A stretch of DNA of 64,000 nucleotides from an uncultured Clostridia bacterium (GCA_934476675.1 CAKSOE010000002.1:92625-156624); one strand, 5' to 3'. Shown: positions 1-9,237, counted from the stretch's first letter. The notes: generated by a model from the letters alone, not told the origin. Translations and numbers: made by a program.

Positions 1-455
1 TGATTAACCAGGCGGTGCATACGCTTGATTTTATGACGTATCTTGCAGGCGGAGTGAGGGCGCTTAAAGCAAACATGATGAATTACTCGCTTAGCGGAGT
101 AATCGAAACGGAAGATACATTCACATCGTACATGAATTTCAAAAACGGCGCGTCGGGCATATTTTTTGCCACAAATGCGTATGCGGCGAACAGCGCACCG
201 GAGCTTGAAGTGGTGTTTGAGGGAAAGACATTCGGATATGCCGGCAGAAAGCTTGTTTCGGAGGGAAAGACGCTTGCGGAGGATATAACGCCGATGATTG
301 GTAAGGATTACTGGGGAACAGGACATGAAAAGCTTATAAAGAAATATTATGACGATAACGAATATTTCAGCCTGTCAGACGCACAAGACACCATGAACAC
401 TATGTTTGCAATGTATAAAAGTGCAAAAGAAAACGGAGCGGAGCAGATAATTTAA
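1..455 (+). CDS. Gfo/Idh/MocA family oxidoreductase, C-terminal part (cut by window edge)
   Basis: This is the 3' end of a gene that begins upstream of the window. The reading frame is open from base 3 (INQAVHTLDFM...) and continues about 150 residues to a TAA stop. The opening Asn-Gln-Ala-Val-His-Thr-Leu-Asp string matches the substrate-side helix with the conserved His seen in the C-terminal domain of Gfo/Idh/MocA NAD(P)-dependent sugar dehydrogenases. A GTG at base 15 is in frame, but the conserved residues before it argue against a start there. It lies 19 bp before mannonate dehydratase, so it probably belongs to the same hexuronate or uronate-derivative operon. The substrate cannot be read because the nucleotide-binding half is missing. 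Confidence 0.75.
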   Translation, partial: INQAVHTLDFMTYLAGGVRALKANMMNYSLSGVIETEDTFTSYMNFKNGASGIFFATNAYAANSAPELEVVFEGKTFGYAGRKLVSEGKTLAEDITPMIGKDYWGTGHEKLIKKYYDDNEYFSLSDAQDTMNTMFAMYKSAKENGAEQII

Positions 456-474
456 CAGAAAGGATTTATGAAAT

Positions 475-1512
475 ATGAAAATGACATTCAGATGGTACGG
501 AAAAGATGACCCCGTAACATTGGAAAAAATACGGCAGATACCGGGCGTTACCGGAATAGTTTCGGCAATATACGATATTCCTGTCGGAGAGGTGTGGGAT
601 TACGAACGTATAGCGGAGCTTAAAAGCACGGTGGAAAGCGCAGGACTGGAGCTTTCGGTTATTGAAAGCGTGCCGGTGCACGAGGATATTAAAATGGGCT
701 GCGGAGAACGTGACCGATACATAGATAATTATTGCAAAACGCTTGAAAATCTTGCAAAAGCCGGAATTGACTGTGTGTGCTATAATTTTATGCCGGTGTT
801 TGACTGGACACGTTCGGATTTAAGCTTTGCTTTGCCTGACGGCTCAACGGCATTGGCTTATGATAATGAAACAGCGCTTAAAATGGATCCTGTAAAGGGT
901 GAATTATCACTTCCGGGCTGGGATTCGAGCTACACAAAAGATGACATGAAAAAGCTGCTTGAACAATACAGCCATATCAGCGAAGAAGATTTGTGGGCAA
1001 ATCTTAAATATTTCCTTGACAGAGTAATAAAAACCGCCGAGGAGGTAAAGATCAAAATGGCAATTCATCCCGATGATCCGCCCTGGGGGATTTTCGGACT
1101 GCCGAGGATTATAACCTGCAAAAAGAATATTGAGCGTTTTTTAAAGCTGTATGTCAGTCCGTACAACGGACTGACACTTTGCAGCGGCTCTCTCGGTGCG
1201 TCGCCGGATAATGATATAATCGATATGGTACATTCGTTTGCGGACAGAATACACTTTGCGCATATAAGAAATATAAAGATTACGGGCGAAAGGTGTTTTG
1301 AAGAAGCAGGGCATAAAACGGATTGCGGCTCTCTTGATATTTACGGAATTGTAAAGGCATATTATGACGAGGGATTTGACGGATATATCCGTCCCGACCA
1401 TGGAAGAATGATATGGGGCGAAAAAGGCAGACCGGGTTACGGCTTGTACGACCGCGCGCTGGGGGCAGCATACATTAACGGATTATGGGAAGCTTGCGAA
1501 AGGAGTAAATAA
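475..1512 (+). CDS. uxuA: Mannonate dehydratase UxuA
   Basis: Cytoplasmic enzyme that dehydrates D-mannonate to 2-keto-3-deoxy-D-gluconate, the last specific step of D-glucuronate breakdown. The 345-residue protein opens with [14 protein letters not shown], typical of UxuA, and has the metal-site strings [18 protein letters not shown] (about residue 197), LCSGSLGA (about 237) and HFAHIRN (about 260), then a C-terminal RPDHGRM motif. Length agrees with the shorter Firmicute UxuA enzymes. The ATG at 475 follows AGAAAGGA; an out-of-frame ATG seven bases earlier is ignored. The next gene starts 2 bp after its stop, so the two are surely cotranscribed. Confidence 0.95.
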   Translation: MKMTFRWYGKDDPVTLEKIRQIPGVTGIVSAIYDIPVGEVWDYERIAELKSTVESAGLELSVIESVPVHEDIKMGCGERDRYIDNYCKTLENLAKAGIDCVCYNFMPVFDWTRSDLSFALPDGSTALAYDNETALKMDPVKGELSLPGWDSSYTKDDMKKLLEQYSHISEEDLWANLKYFLDRVIKTAEEVKIKMAIHPDDPPWGIFGLPRIITCKKNIERFLKLYVSPYNGLTLCSGSLGASPDNDIIDMVHSFADRIHFAHIRNIKITGERCFEEAGHKTDCGSLDIYGIVKAYYDEGFDGYIRPDHGRMIWGEKGRPGYGLYDRALGAAYINGLWEACERSK

Positions 1513-1514
1513 AT

Positions 1515-2366
1515 ATGAAATTACCGTTTATGATTGATTTAAAAGGAAAAACAGCTGTTGTAACAGGCGGCGGCGGAGTGCTTTGTTCTGGATTTGCAAA
1601 AGCGATTGCGCAGACAGGCGCTGCGGTTGCAATACTTGATATTAACGAAGCGGCGGCAAAAAAGCTTGCGGAGGAAATAAACGCCGACGGCGGATGTGCG
1701 ATGGGCGTTGCGGCAAATGTGCTTGAAAAGGAAAGCCTTGAAAAAGCCAAAAAAGAGATAAACGATGCGTTCGGTACAGTGGATATTCTGTTAAACGGCG
1801 CAGGCGGAAATAATCCGAAAGGAACGACAACAAAAGATTATTTCAATCCCGAAGATGAGGATTTGGAGGGAGTTAAAACGTTTTTTGATCTTGATCCGTC
1901 GGGAGTGGAGTTTGTATTCAACCTAAACTTTTTGGGAACACTTTTGCCGACGCAGGTTTTTGCACATGATTTGATAGGAAAAAAGGACGCGTGCATAATC
2001 AATGTGTCATCAATGAATGCCTTTACACCGCTTACGCGTATACCGGCATACAGCGGCGCAAAGGCGGCAGTATCGAATTTCACGCAGTGGCTTGCGGTGC
2101 ATTTCTCAAAAGTGGGAATACGTGTGAATGCGATTGCCCCGGGATTCTTTTTGACGCAGCAGAATAAAACTCTTTTGCTTGATGAAAACGGAAACTATAC
2201 GGAACGTTCAAAGAAAATCATTTCACAAACACCTATGGAGAGATTCGGAAAGACGGAGGAACTTGTAGGAACGCTTTTGTGGCTTTTGGACTACAATGCA
2301 TCAAGCTTTGTTACGGGAGTTGTAGTGCCGGTGGACGGAGGATTTGCAGCGTACAGCGGAGTATAA
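1515..2366 (+). CDS. uxuB: SDR-family D-mannonate oxidoreductase (fructuronate reductase)
   Basis: Short-chain dehydrogenase of 283 residues, expected to reduce D-fructuronate to D-mannonate with NAD(P)H, supplying the substrate of the adjacent UxuA. The N-terminal cofactor loop reads VTGGGGVLCSG (about residues 16-26), the adenine-pocket string is LLNGAGGNNP (about 95), and the catalytic Ser and Tyr-X3-Lys lie in INVSSMNAF and YSGAKAA (Tyr about 180). Many Firmicutes use an SDR for this step instead of the polyol-dehydrogenase-type UxuB of enterobacteria. The function is chosen from the context with uxuA and from the SDR subfamily look; another hexonate oxidoreductase activity is possible. 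AAAGGAG precedes the start. Confidence 0.78.
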   Translation: MKLPFMIDLKGKTAVVTGGGGVLCSGFAKAIAQTGAAVAILDINEAAAKKLAEEINADGGCAMGVAANVLEKESLEKAKKEINDAFGTVDILLNGAGGNNPKGTTTKDYFNPEDEDLEGVKTFFDLDPSGVEFVFNLNFLGTLLPTQVFAHDLIGKKDACIINVSSMNAFTPLTRIPAYSGAKAAVSNFTQWLAVHFSKVGIRVNAIAPGFFLTQQNKTLLLDENGNYTERSKKIISQTPMERFGKTEELVGTLLWLLDYNASSFVTGVVVPVDGGFAAYSGV

Positions 2367-2416
2367 AAAAGTGGATTAAAAAAAGGCACAGGACATAAAA
2401 CGCACCTTTCATGAGA

Positions 2417-2444
2417 CGGGCAGCAGGCAATAGCCTGCTGCCCG
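2417..2444. terminator. GC-rich 12-bp hairpin between convergent genes
   Basis: Perfect inverted repeat CGGGCAGCAGGC, four-base loop AATA, GCCTGCTGCCCG. It lies between the uxuB-like gene and the convergent exonuclease gene. No T-tract follows on either strand, so it may be a weak terminator or an mRNA 3' end stabiliser rather than a classical intrinsic terminator. Confidence 0.5.
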
Positions 2445-2504
2445 CCAATGCGCCTCGGTATACATATACGCCGTCGGGTGTATTTTATGCGTTCTGCACT
2501 CTTT

Positions 2505-3122
2505 TCAGCAGCTTCTTTTTCGGCGGCTTGAAACACTGCTCTTCTTTTTAAAAGAAAGATGACACCCGGGATATACTCTGCCGGATTCGACCTCGAAACA
2601 TTCTTTGATTTCGTCAAGCGACATAAGGCTGTAATCGTCAAGAATACGTAAAAGCACTGACGCGCACGCATATGCGTCATCATACGCATGATGGTGCAAA
2701 AACTTTATACCTAAAGCATCGGACAATACATTAAGCTTATGGCTCGGCAGCTCGGGGTATGCAAGCTGAGAAAGCCGTACCGTACACAGATAATCAAATG
2801 TGGGGTATTCGATTCCGTAATGGTCGAGCGTTGCGCAAAGAGCGCCTACGTCAAACATAGCATTGTGCGCCACAATCGTCTTGTTTTCCAGATACGGACG
2901 GACGCGCTGCCAGTACATATCAAAGGTGGGCTTGGAAAAAACCATTTCGGGAGTGATTCCGTGTATCTTGATATTGTATTCGTTAAATTCAAACGGGTCG
3001 GGCTTTATAAGTATTTCTTTGCGATTCGTAATTTTATTATTTTCAACAACGCATATTCCCAGGCTGCATATGCTTGCAGGCTTTGATGTTGCGGTTTCAA
3101 AGTCGATTGCTGTAAAATCCAT
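2505..3122 (-). CDS. DnaQ-like 3'-5' exonuclease (DEDDh family)
   Basis: Stand-alone 205-residue exonuclease of the RNase T/DnaQ fold. Motif I is AIDFETATS near the N terminus (Asp7, Glu9), motif II is AHNAMFDVGAL (about 97-107), and motif III is HHHAYDDAYA (about 150-160), giving the DEDDh metal site. Such proteins trim 3' ends of DNA or RNA; those in Firmicutes resemble the epsilon-like domain but are not physically part of PolC. After about residue 180 the sequence becomes a Ser/Lys/Arg-rich tail that is not conserved in the fold. The start follows a GAGGAG site. Monocistronic, convergent with uxuB; role in repair or RNA turnover cannot be decided. Confidence 0.85.
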   Translation of the reverse strand: MDFTAIDFETATSKPASICSLGICVVENNKITNRKEILIKPDPFEFNEYNIKIHGITPEMVFSKPTFDMYWQRVRPYLENKTIVAHNAMFDVGALCATLDHYGIEYPTFDYLCTVRLSQLAYPELPSHKLNVLSDALGIKFLHHHAYDDAYACASVLLRILDDYSLMSLDEIKECFEVESGRVYPGCHLSFKKKSSVSSRRKRSC

Positions 3123-3837
3123 AAGTATCTCCTCAATTAATATCGTTTAATATATTATACATTACGTGCTGAAAAAAGTCAAATATGTGTATAAAAATGT
3201 CATAAACGTAAAGGCTAAAAATACCTTGGGACACAGCGTATATGAAAAATCTAGTATTTAAATATGTTATCAATTTGCAGGTGTTTAAAAGGATATGGGG
3301 TGTCGGCCCCGTATGAGCCTGAAAATACGCAGATAATTCTGAATATAAGCCTAAAAGTGTGGCTAATCAATGCCGAAGATTTTATAAGAGAAAATATCGC
3401 TTGACAAAGGCAAAATATTATGTGATAATAGAGAAGTGCAAAACACATGAAATAAAAAGGTGATAAAACATCAGAATAAGCGAACAAAGCAATAAAATGT
3501 AAAAGAATAACAAAAGAAAGAAATATTAAGTCGTGAAATTTGTCGGACAAGTCATTTTAATATTTTTACATTGCAGTAAGAAGTATCTTTCTTAGTAATA
3601 ACAGCGGTAATTGCAGTTGATAAAAGCGAAATATGTGCGCATGTGTTAAGATTTTTAACGGAATTACCGTTGCGGACGAAAACCCTTTCGCAGCAGGTCT
3701 GCTTAAAGTGTGAATTGTACCGCCCGGCTTCGGTTCTGATAGCATAAACGGACTTGTCGCATCTGTAAAACCGCATAAACTCTATATCTTTGGAGTTTTT
3801 CGCGTGGCTAATAATATATTTAACGGAGGTGTCTTGT
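3123..3837. other. 715-bp gap without a supported gene; possibly decayed coding DNA
   Basis: No convincing gene on either strand. There is one good promoter-like pair at 3401-3429 (+), then a Shine-Dalgarno-like AAAAAGGTGAT followed by ATCAGAATAAGCGAA, where an ATG might have been expected. A plus-strand stretch around 3585-3747 reads as open codons without a start (for example SEICAHVLRFLTELP) and ends at TAA. A 74-codon minus-strand ORF over the same bases has no recognisable features. The simplest reading is a decayed small gene. Confidence 0.35.
3401..3429 (+). promoter_or_regulatory. Sigma-A-type promoter in the gap
   Basis: TTGACA, 17-bp spacer, GATAAT. It points toward the zinc-ribbon gene at 3838 about 400 bases downstream, or toward a decayed gene between them. 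Confidence 0.5.
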
Positions 3838-4170
3838 ATGCGATGCCGGAAATGCGGAAACTATCTTGATGAAAATGCCGTATTCTGCGATAAGTGCGGT
3901 GATTTTGTCATGCACAGCGAATATGATATGCTTCCGAATAACGGTTTTCGCATTCGCCGGAAAAAATTCAATGCATCGTTTTGGCTGAAAATTACAGCCG
4001 TTTTGCTTATTGCGGCTATAATCGGGGTTTGTATAGGTTATTCAATAATTATCAGGGATTTAAAGCGGCGCGAAGCCGCTAAATATGCCGCGCCGTCTAA
4101 ACAAGCGTTTGAATGGGACAAATCACTTACGGGTATATTGATGAACCGAGAAAATGATTCCGCATACTGA
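3838..4170 (+). CDS. Small zinc-ribbon membrane protein
   Basis: Predicted 110-residue protein. The N terminus carries a zinc ribbon with two CxxC knuckles, CRKCGNYLDENAVFCDKCG (residues 3-21). It is followed by a basic stretch and one transmembrane helix about residues 48-69 (ITAVLLIAAIIGVCIGYSII), then a charged tail. The start at 3838 is preferred because GGAGG lies at proper distance; an upstream in-frame codon would add 16 residues before the zinc knuckle. Zinc-ribbon plus single-TM proteins are common in Clostridia and are of unknown function. The last 48 bp overlap the 3' end of the convergent exported-protein gene. Confidence 0.65.
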   Translation: MRCRKCGNYLDENAVFCDKCGDFVMHSEYDMLPNNGFRIRRKKFNASFWLKITAVLLIAAIIGVCIGYSIIIRDLKRREAAKYAAPSKQAFEWDKSLTGILMNRENDSAY

Positions 4171-5346
4171 TATTACTGCTGCGGCTGAAACTAACGCCAT
4201 TAAAAGTGTGCCGGTATGTTCCGGCGCTTTTTGTGTCTTTTCAAAAGAATTTGCAGTATGCGGAGTATATTTTAAAAGCTCTCTTTCGCTTAAAAGATTT
4301 TTTCCCATTCCTATTCTTTTGACTGCATATCCGATATCTTTCTTTTTCAGTATCATATAGCTGTATTCAGGGAACGCACTTTCACCCTGTCTGTAAATAT
4401 CGGTAAAAATGACATATTTAAGTTCGTCCGAAAGGTTATATACTGCATCAATGTCCAGTACGTCGGTGGCAAAAAACACATTAAATGGATTTTTGTAGTA
4501 ATAATAGCCGTTATCAAAACAAAATCCGCGTTTGAGCAGGGAATTGACACTCGGATGCTCCGGCTCGGTTTCAAAAACATTAAGCAAAATGTCGTCTATA
4601 TATTCCGCATTTACTATCGACAGGCCGCCGCTCTCAGGAAGATATTCGTTTTGCATATCAGTGAGCGCACGAAAATTTCTGTTTGACGGCAGAAGATAGC
4701 GCATTAAATCGTCATAATTACTGCTGTTTGCGTTATATTCCATTATATCCGCACAGGCTGCCGCCGTTTCGAAAATTCGCTGCCGTTCTTCGGCTGACAG
4801 GGTGTTAATATAATTAGGCATACTGTATGCGTTGATTTTATCTCTTTTCAATCCGTTAAAAAAATTATACAAATCCCTTTTGGAGGATATTGCTTTTATA
4901 CTTCCGCCTGTACAAACGGCTATATCTGTCTTTTTTTCAAAATTTATATCGCTTATCCTTGTGAAAAAATCATTTTCAATAGTATAAAATCCGTATGTTG
5001 AATTTACGCCCGCCATTAAAAAATTGTTTTCACCGTCATTTACGACCGAAACGGTATACGTTCCCTTGCTCCCGAAAGGAATATCTAAAATATCCGTACA
5101 TTCTATTCCGTCTGCATCATCGTATGCCGCACATTCTATCACGTTTCCTTTCGCTCCTACTGTTAAAAGAAATGTTTCTCCGTTAAACTGTGCTTTGGAC
5201 GCATATATTATCCCGTTTTCACCGTCAAAGCTTCCGTTCTGCTCAATAAGACTGCCGAGGATAACATCATAATCGATTGTTTGCGCCGCCGCACCGCTGC
5301 ACAAAAAGAATAAAAAAATAAGCGTCCAAAACACCGCTCTGCGCAT
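4123..5346 (-). CDS. Exported protein of unknown function with C-terminal membrane anchor
   Basis: 407 residues. The N terminus is a clean signal peptide (MRRAVFWTLIFLFFLCSGAAAQ, cleavage after the AAA-Q region) and the C terminus has one hydrophobic helix (LLMALVSAAAVISVCGIIF) followed by a short basic tail, giving an extracellular domain of about 340 residues anchored at the membrane. I do not recognise the family. The middle contains an Arg-Asp-Leu-Tyr-Asn-Phe-Phe-Asn-Gly segment and a region rich in Asp, Asn and Tyr. The start is preceded by GAGGTGAT. It overlaps the zinc-ribbon gene tail to tail and is divergent from fbp. Confidence 0.7.
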   Translation of the reverse strand: MRRAVFWTLIFLFFLCSGAAAQTIDYDVILGSLIEQNGSFDGENGIIYASKAQFNGETFLLTVGAKGNVIECAAYDDADGIECTDILDIPFGSKGTYTVSVVNDGENNFLMAGVNSTYGFYTIENDFFTRISDINFEKKTDIAVCTGGSIKAISSKRDLYNFFNGLKRDKINAYSMPNYINTLSAEERQRIFETAAACADIMEYNANSSNYDDLMRYLLPSNRNFRALTDMQNEYLPESGGLSIVNAEYIDDILLNVFETEPEHPSVNSLLKRGFCFDNGYYYYKNPFNVFFATDVLDIDAVYNLSDELKYVIFTDIYRQGESAFPEYSYMILKKKDIGYAVKRIGMGKNLLSERELLKYTPHTANSFEKTQKAPEHTGTLLMALVSAAAVISVCGIIFSVHQYTRK

Positions 5347-5397
5347 CGAACATCACCTCGTAAATATTATACCCTTATTTTTGGTTATGATACTATA

Positions 5398-5426
5398 TTG
5401 ATTTTTTCTTTATGATGAGATATAAT
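5398..5426 (+). promoter_or_regulatory. Promoter of fbp
   Basis: TTGATT, 17-bp spacer, TATAAT, 34 bases before the fbp start codon. Confidence 0.7.
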
Positions 5427-5459
5427 GTAATTATAATATACATTGAAAGGTTATAAGTT

Positions 5460-7430
5460 ATGGCATATTCAAAAGATTATTTAAAGCTTTTAAGCGAACA
5501 GTACCCGACCATAAAGTCTGCCTGTTCCGAAATAATACGCCAAAAATCGTATCAAAAGCTTCCAAAGCCGACAGAACATTTTATGAGCGATATTCACGGA
5601 GAATATGAATCTTTTCTTCATATTTTAAAAAATGCCTCGGGCGTTATAAGAGAAAAGATTTCATCAATATACGGAAACACTCTGTCCGAAGCGGACAGAC
5701 AGCTTTTATGTACGCTCATATACTATCCGACTCAAAAGCTTGAACTTTTAAAAAACGATATAGAGAATGCCAACGACTGGTACAAAATCACACTTTACCG
5801 GCTTATTGAGATATGCAGGGCAGTTGCGGCTAAATATACCCGTTCCGCAGTGCGCAGTATGCTGCCGGAGGATTTCGGAAGTATAATAGATGAGTTGATT
5901 TATGCCGATACGGATTTCGATTCTGACAAAAAGGACTATTACGGAGAATGTATCTCCTCCGTAATTTCGCTCGGTCAGGCAGATGCGTTTATTGTTGATA
6001 TTTCGCAGCTTATTCAGACTCTTGCAATAGGTAAACTTCACATAATAGGCGATATATTTGACCGCGGCCCGCGTGCAGATATAATTCTTGACACATTAAT
6101 CAATTATCACAGTGTGGATATACAATGGGGGAATCATGATGTGCAATGGATGGGCGCTGCCGCCGGAAGCCTTGCGTGCATTGCGTCTGTGCTGTCCGTT
6201 TCGACAAAATATTGCAATTTTGATTGCATTGAGGACGGCTATGGCATAAATATGCGGCCGCTTACAGTATTCGCTATGGAAACATATGCCGATGATGATT
6301 GCCTTTGCTTTATTCCGAAAAATCCGAACATGGTAGAGCTGTCAAAGCATGATACCGCCATATGGGCAAAAATGCATAAGGCGATTGCGATAATTCAGTT
6401 TAAACTTGAAGGGCAGATAATAAAAAATCATCCCGAATTTCGTATGGACAACCACCTTATGCTTGATAAAATAAATTACGGAAGCGGGACGGTTGTTATA
6501 GAAGGAAAAACATATAAGCTCAAGGATTGCAATTTTCCCACTGTTGATCCGGAAAATCCGTTTGAGCTTACCGATTCGGAGAAAAAGCTTATGTCGCTTT
6601 TGCGTTCTTCGTTTCTGCACTCGGAAAAGCTGCAGCAGCATATACGCTTTTTATATTCCAACGGCAGTATGTATCTGCGTACCAATAACAATTTGCTGTA
6701 TCATGGCTGTATTCCGATGAACGAGGATGGTTCTTTTACCGAGGTTATACTGTGTGGTGAAAAGGTCAGCGGTAAAAGCTTGCTTGATTTGTCGGAGCGT
6801 ATCGCACGGAACGGCTACTTCGGTCTGCACGGCTCACCCGAAAGACAATACGGAAAGGATTTTCTGTGGTTTTTGTGGTGCGGATGCTATTCTCCGGTAT
6901 ACGGCAAAAACAAAATGACCTCGTTTGAAAGATATTTTATTGATGATAACAATGCGTGGACGGAAATAAAGGATAAATACTATTCTCTTATTGAAAAACC
7001 GGGCATATGCGATAAAATCCTGCGCGAATTTGGCATAGAGCCGGACAGTTTTTCGCATATAATTAACGGTCATGTGCCGGTTAAAATAAAAAAAGGAGAA
7101 AGTCCTGTTAAAGCGCACGGAAAGCTGCTTGTCATAGACGGCGGATTATCGAAAGCGTATCAGCCGCACACAGGCATCGCGGGATACACGCTTTTGTATA
7201 CATCACACGGTCTTTTCCTGTGTGCGCATGAGGCGTTTGAGTCAATACTGTCGGCAATAGCCGATGAAAAAGATATTCATTCAACGCTTCAGGTTGTGGC
7301 TCTTGCTCCGAAACGTATTCTTGTGGAGGATACCGATTACGGCAAGGAAACCGCACAGAGAATTGAAGCGCTGACGGCGCTCGTCGAGGCATACCGTGAC
7401 GGTACGGTTAAACAGAGCTCCGCAAAATGA
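5460..7430 (+). CDS. fbp: Class III fructose-1,6-bisphosphatase
   Basis: Gluconeogenic enzyme that hydrolyses fructose 1,6-bisphosphate to fructose 6-phosphate; the class III form is limited largely to Firmicutes. The 656-residue length is normal. The calcineurin-like metallophosphatase motifs are visible: MSDIHGEYESF (42-52), GDIFDRGPRAD (about 196-206), WGNHDVQWMG (about 223-232), then a C-terminal NGHVPVKIKKGESP string and IDGGLSKAYQ. The long insertion between GNHD and the C-terminal His motif is characteristic of this class. It is a single gene with its own promoter and terminator. Confidence 0.95.
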   Translation: MAYSKDYLKLLSEQYPTIKSACSEIIRQKSYQKLPKPTEHFMSDIHGEYESFLHILKNASGVIREKISSIYGNTLSEADRQLLCTLIYYPTQKLELLKNDIENANDWYKITLYRLIEICRAVAAKYTRSAVRSMLPEDFGSIIDELIYADTDFDSDKKDYYGECISSVISLGQADAFIVDISQLIQTLAIGKLHIIGDIFDRGPRADIILDTLINYHSVDIQWGNHDVQWMGAAAGSLACIASVLSVSTKYCNFDCIEDGYGINMRPLTVFAMETYADDDCLCFIPKNPNMVELSKHDTAIWAKMHKAIAIIQFKLEGQIIKNHPEFRMDNHLMLDKINYGSGTVVIEGKTYKLKDCNFPTVDPENPFELTDSEKKLMSLLRSSFLHSEKLQQHIRFLYSNGSMYLRTNNNLLYHGCIPMNEDGSFTEVILCGEKVSGKSLLDLSERIARNGYFGLHGSPERQYGKDFLWFLWCGCYSPVYGKNKMTSFERYFIDDNNAWTEIKDKYYSLIEKPGICDKILREFGIEPDSFSHIINGHVPVKIKKGESPVKAHGKLLVIDGGLSKAYQPHTGIAGYTLLYTSHGLFLCAHEAFESILSAIADEKDIHSTLQVVALAPKRILVEDTDYGKETAQRIEALTALVEAYRDGTVKQSSAK

Positions 7431-7458
7431 AATACTTTTTAGTTGTTATTAATTTTGG

Positions 7459-7495
7459 GTGCAGCATATTATACAAATATTATGCTGCATTTTTG
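7459..7495 (+). terminator. Intrinsic terminator of fbp
   Basis: TGCAGCATA stem with complementary TATGCTGCA and a short AT-rich loop, followed by TTTTTGC. Confidence 0.8.
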
Positions 7496-7518
7496 CACAG
7501 ATTTGTTGCAAATGCCGT

Positions 7519-7547
7519 TTGACTTTAGCACACTAACGTGGTAAAAT
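7519..7547 (+). promoter_or_regulatory. Promoter of the amino-acid ABC transporter
   Basis: TTGACT, 17-bp spacer, TAAAAT, 41 bases before the start of the binding-protein gene. Confidence 0.75.
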
Positions 7548-7588
7548 ATTAAAGACGTCAAAATAACACACAAAAAGGGGAAAATAAA

Positions 7589-8419
7589 ATGAAAAAGATA
7601 ATATCGCTTATAGCAATGATGGCAATGACAGTTACAATGACGGCCTGCGGCACAAGCACAAATACAGCTACGGAAAAGACAGACAGCAAAACGGCACAGA
7701 CCGAATCGGATATGGCGTATATAAAGGATAAGGGCAAAATGACGATAGGCTATACGCTTTTTAAGCCGATGAATTTTAAAGACGAAAAAGACGAGCTTAC
7801 AGGCTTTGAAACAGAGTTTGCAAAGCTTGTATGTGAAAAACTCGGTGTTGAGCCTGACTTCCAGGAAATTGACTGGGATTCAAAGGAAATAGAGCTTAAT
7901 TCAAAAAATATCGACTGTATCTGGAACGGAATGACTATTACAGATGAAAGAAAACAGAATATGTCGATTACAACTCCGTACATGACCAACAGACAGGTTA
8001 TGATAATGAAAGAAGAAAACAAGGCAAAGTTTACGGAGAATGTAGACGGAGCGAGCGTTGTTGCCGAAAAGGGTTCGACGGGAGAGGAACTTGTTGAGAG
8101 TGATCCGTTCTTTGCAAGCTGCAAGTATACGGCGCTTGATTCACAGGCAAAAGGTCTTATGGACGTTGCGTCGGGAACTTCGGATATAGTTATCGGCGAT
8201 TATGTAATGGCTTGCGGTTCCGTGGGCAGCGGAACAGATTATAAAGACCTTGTACTGGTTGACAAAAATTTTGAATCGCAGGATTACGGCGTTGCATTCA
8301 GAAAGGGCAGCGATGTTACAGAGGAAGTAAACAAGGCTATGAAAGAGCTTGCTTCCGAGGGTAAGCTTCAGCAGCTGGCTGAAAAGTATAATCTTCAGGA
8401 TTTACTTCTTATAAAGTAA
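7589..8419 (+). CDS. Amino-acid ABC transporter substrate-binding lipoprotein
   Basis: 276-residue extracytoplasmic binding protein of the polar amino-acid family (SBP_bac_3). A type II signal peptide ends in the lipobox-like TMTACG (Cys20), followed by a Thr/Ser-rich linker. The mature part starts with the family pattern KGKMTIGYTLFKPMNFKD and includes LTGFETEFAKLVCEKLGV, IDCIWNGMTITDERKQ and a C-terminal VNKAMKELASEGKLQQLAEK helix, all typical. The ligand may be glutamine, cystine, arginine or another polar amino acid; the sequence does not decide. It is the first gene of a three-gene importer operon. Confidence 0.92.
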   Translation: MKKIISLIAMMAMTVTMTACGTSTNTATEKTDSKTAQTESDMAYIKDKGKMTIGYTLFKPMNFKDEKDELTGFETEFAKLVCEKLGVEPDFQEIDWDSKEIELNSKNIDCIWNGMTITDERKQNMSITTPYMTNRQVMIMKEENKAKFTENVDGASVVAEKGSTGEELVESDPFFASCKYTALDSQAKGLMDVASGTSDIVIGDYVMACGSVGSGTDYKDLVLVDKNFESQDYGVAFRKGSDVTEEVNKAMKELASEGKLQQLAEKYNLQDLLLIK

Positions 8420-8434
8420 TAAAAATGAATGTTC

Positions 8435-8468
8435 AAAAATTGCGTTCCTATGAACGCAATTTTTGGGC
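8435..8468 (+). terminator. Hairpin between binding-protein and permease genes
   Basis: Perfect 13-bp inverted repeat AAAAATTGCGTTC, loop CTAT, GAACGCAATTTTT, right after the lipoprotein stop codon. It works as a partial terminator or RNA-stabilising hairpin in many importer operons, allowing more binding protein than membrane components. Confidence 0.65.
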
Positions 8469-8541
8469 GTTTAAAAATACTTATCCGACTGCTTAAATTT
8501 TTAAACCGTCAGATAAATGTTTTTTACGAAAGGGAATACAT

Positions 8542-9237
8542 ATGAAACAAATCTTATCTTTATGCAGCGGCTTTAAGCTGAACTTTCTTATATTTACGGT
8601 TACGCTCCTTGCGGCTGTTCCGCTGGGGCTTATTATAACGTTCGGGTCGATGTCAAAATTTGCTCCGTTTTCGGGACTTGCCAAATCCAAATCGCCGTTT
8701 CTGGCGGCATTGGGAAATTTCAGGCCGATTGCTTGTATCTCAAAGCTTTTTGTATGGATAATCCGAGGAACTCCGCTTATGCTCCAGATTTTTGTGGTTT
8801 TGTACGCACCGGGACTTTTATTGGGAATGCCGGTAAGACAAAGACTTACGGCGGTTTTTGCAGCGTTTATCATTAACTATGCCGCATATTTTTCCGAAAT
8901 TTACAGAGGCGGCATAGAAAGTATTGCACAGGGTCAGTACGAGGCGGGGCAGGTTCTCGGAATGACAAAAACGCAGATATTTTTTAAGGTAGTGCTTTTC
9001 CAGGTAATCAAGCGCATAATACCTCCTATGGGAAACGAAATAATCACGCTTGTTAAGGATACGTCTCTGGCAAGAATAGTCGGCGTCGGCGAAATTATCA
9101 TGTGCGCCGAGCGATTTACAAAAGAGGGGCTTATATGGCCGCTGTTCTCAACGGGATTATTCTTTCTTGTAATGTGCGGTGCGCTGACGGTTATATTTAA
9201 CGTGATTGAGAAAAAGCTTGACTATTATAAGGCTTAA
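8542..9237 (+). CDS. Amino-acid ABC transporter permease (HisM/GlnP type)
   Basis: 231-residue inner-membrane permease with about five hydrophobic segments. The N-terminal region carries the FKLNFLIFTVTLLAAVPLGL helix typical of the family, and the cytoplasmic coupling helix (EAA loop) reads YEAGQVLGMTKTQIF followed by VLFQVIKRIIPPMGNE, which contacts the ATPase. IIRGTPLMLQIFVV, found in nearly all polar amino-acid permeases, is also present (about residues 73-86). Homodimeric assembly with the neighbouring ATPase is expected because only one permease gene is present. GAAAGGG precedes the start. Confidence 0.93.
   Translation: MKQILSLCSGFKLNFLIFTVTLLAAVPLGLIITFGSMSKFAPFSGLAKSKSPFLAALGNFRPIACISKLFVWIIRGTPLMLQIFVVLYAPGLLLGMPVRQRLTAVFAAFIINYAAYFSEIYRGGIESIAQGQYEAGQVLGMTKTQIFFKVVLFQVIKRIIPPMGNEIITLVKDTSLARIVGVGEIIMCAERFTKEGLIWPLFSTGLFFLVMCGALTVIFNVIEKKLDYYKA

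Noticed and set aside
3552..3776. 74-codon minus-strand ORF
   Set aside because: No Shine-Dalgarno, Cys/Arg-rich composition typical of an antisense shadow, no similarity recognised.
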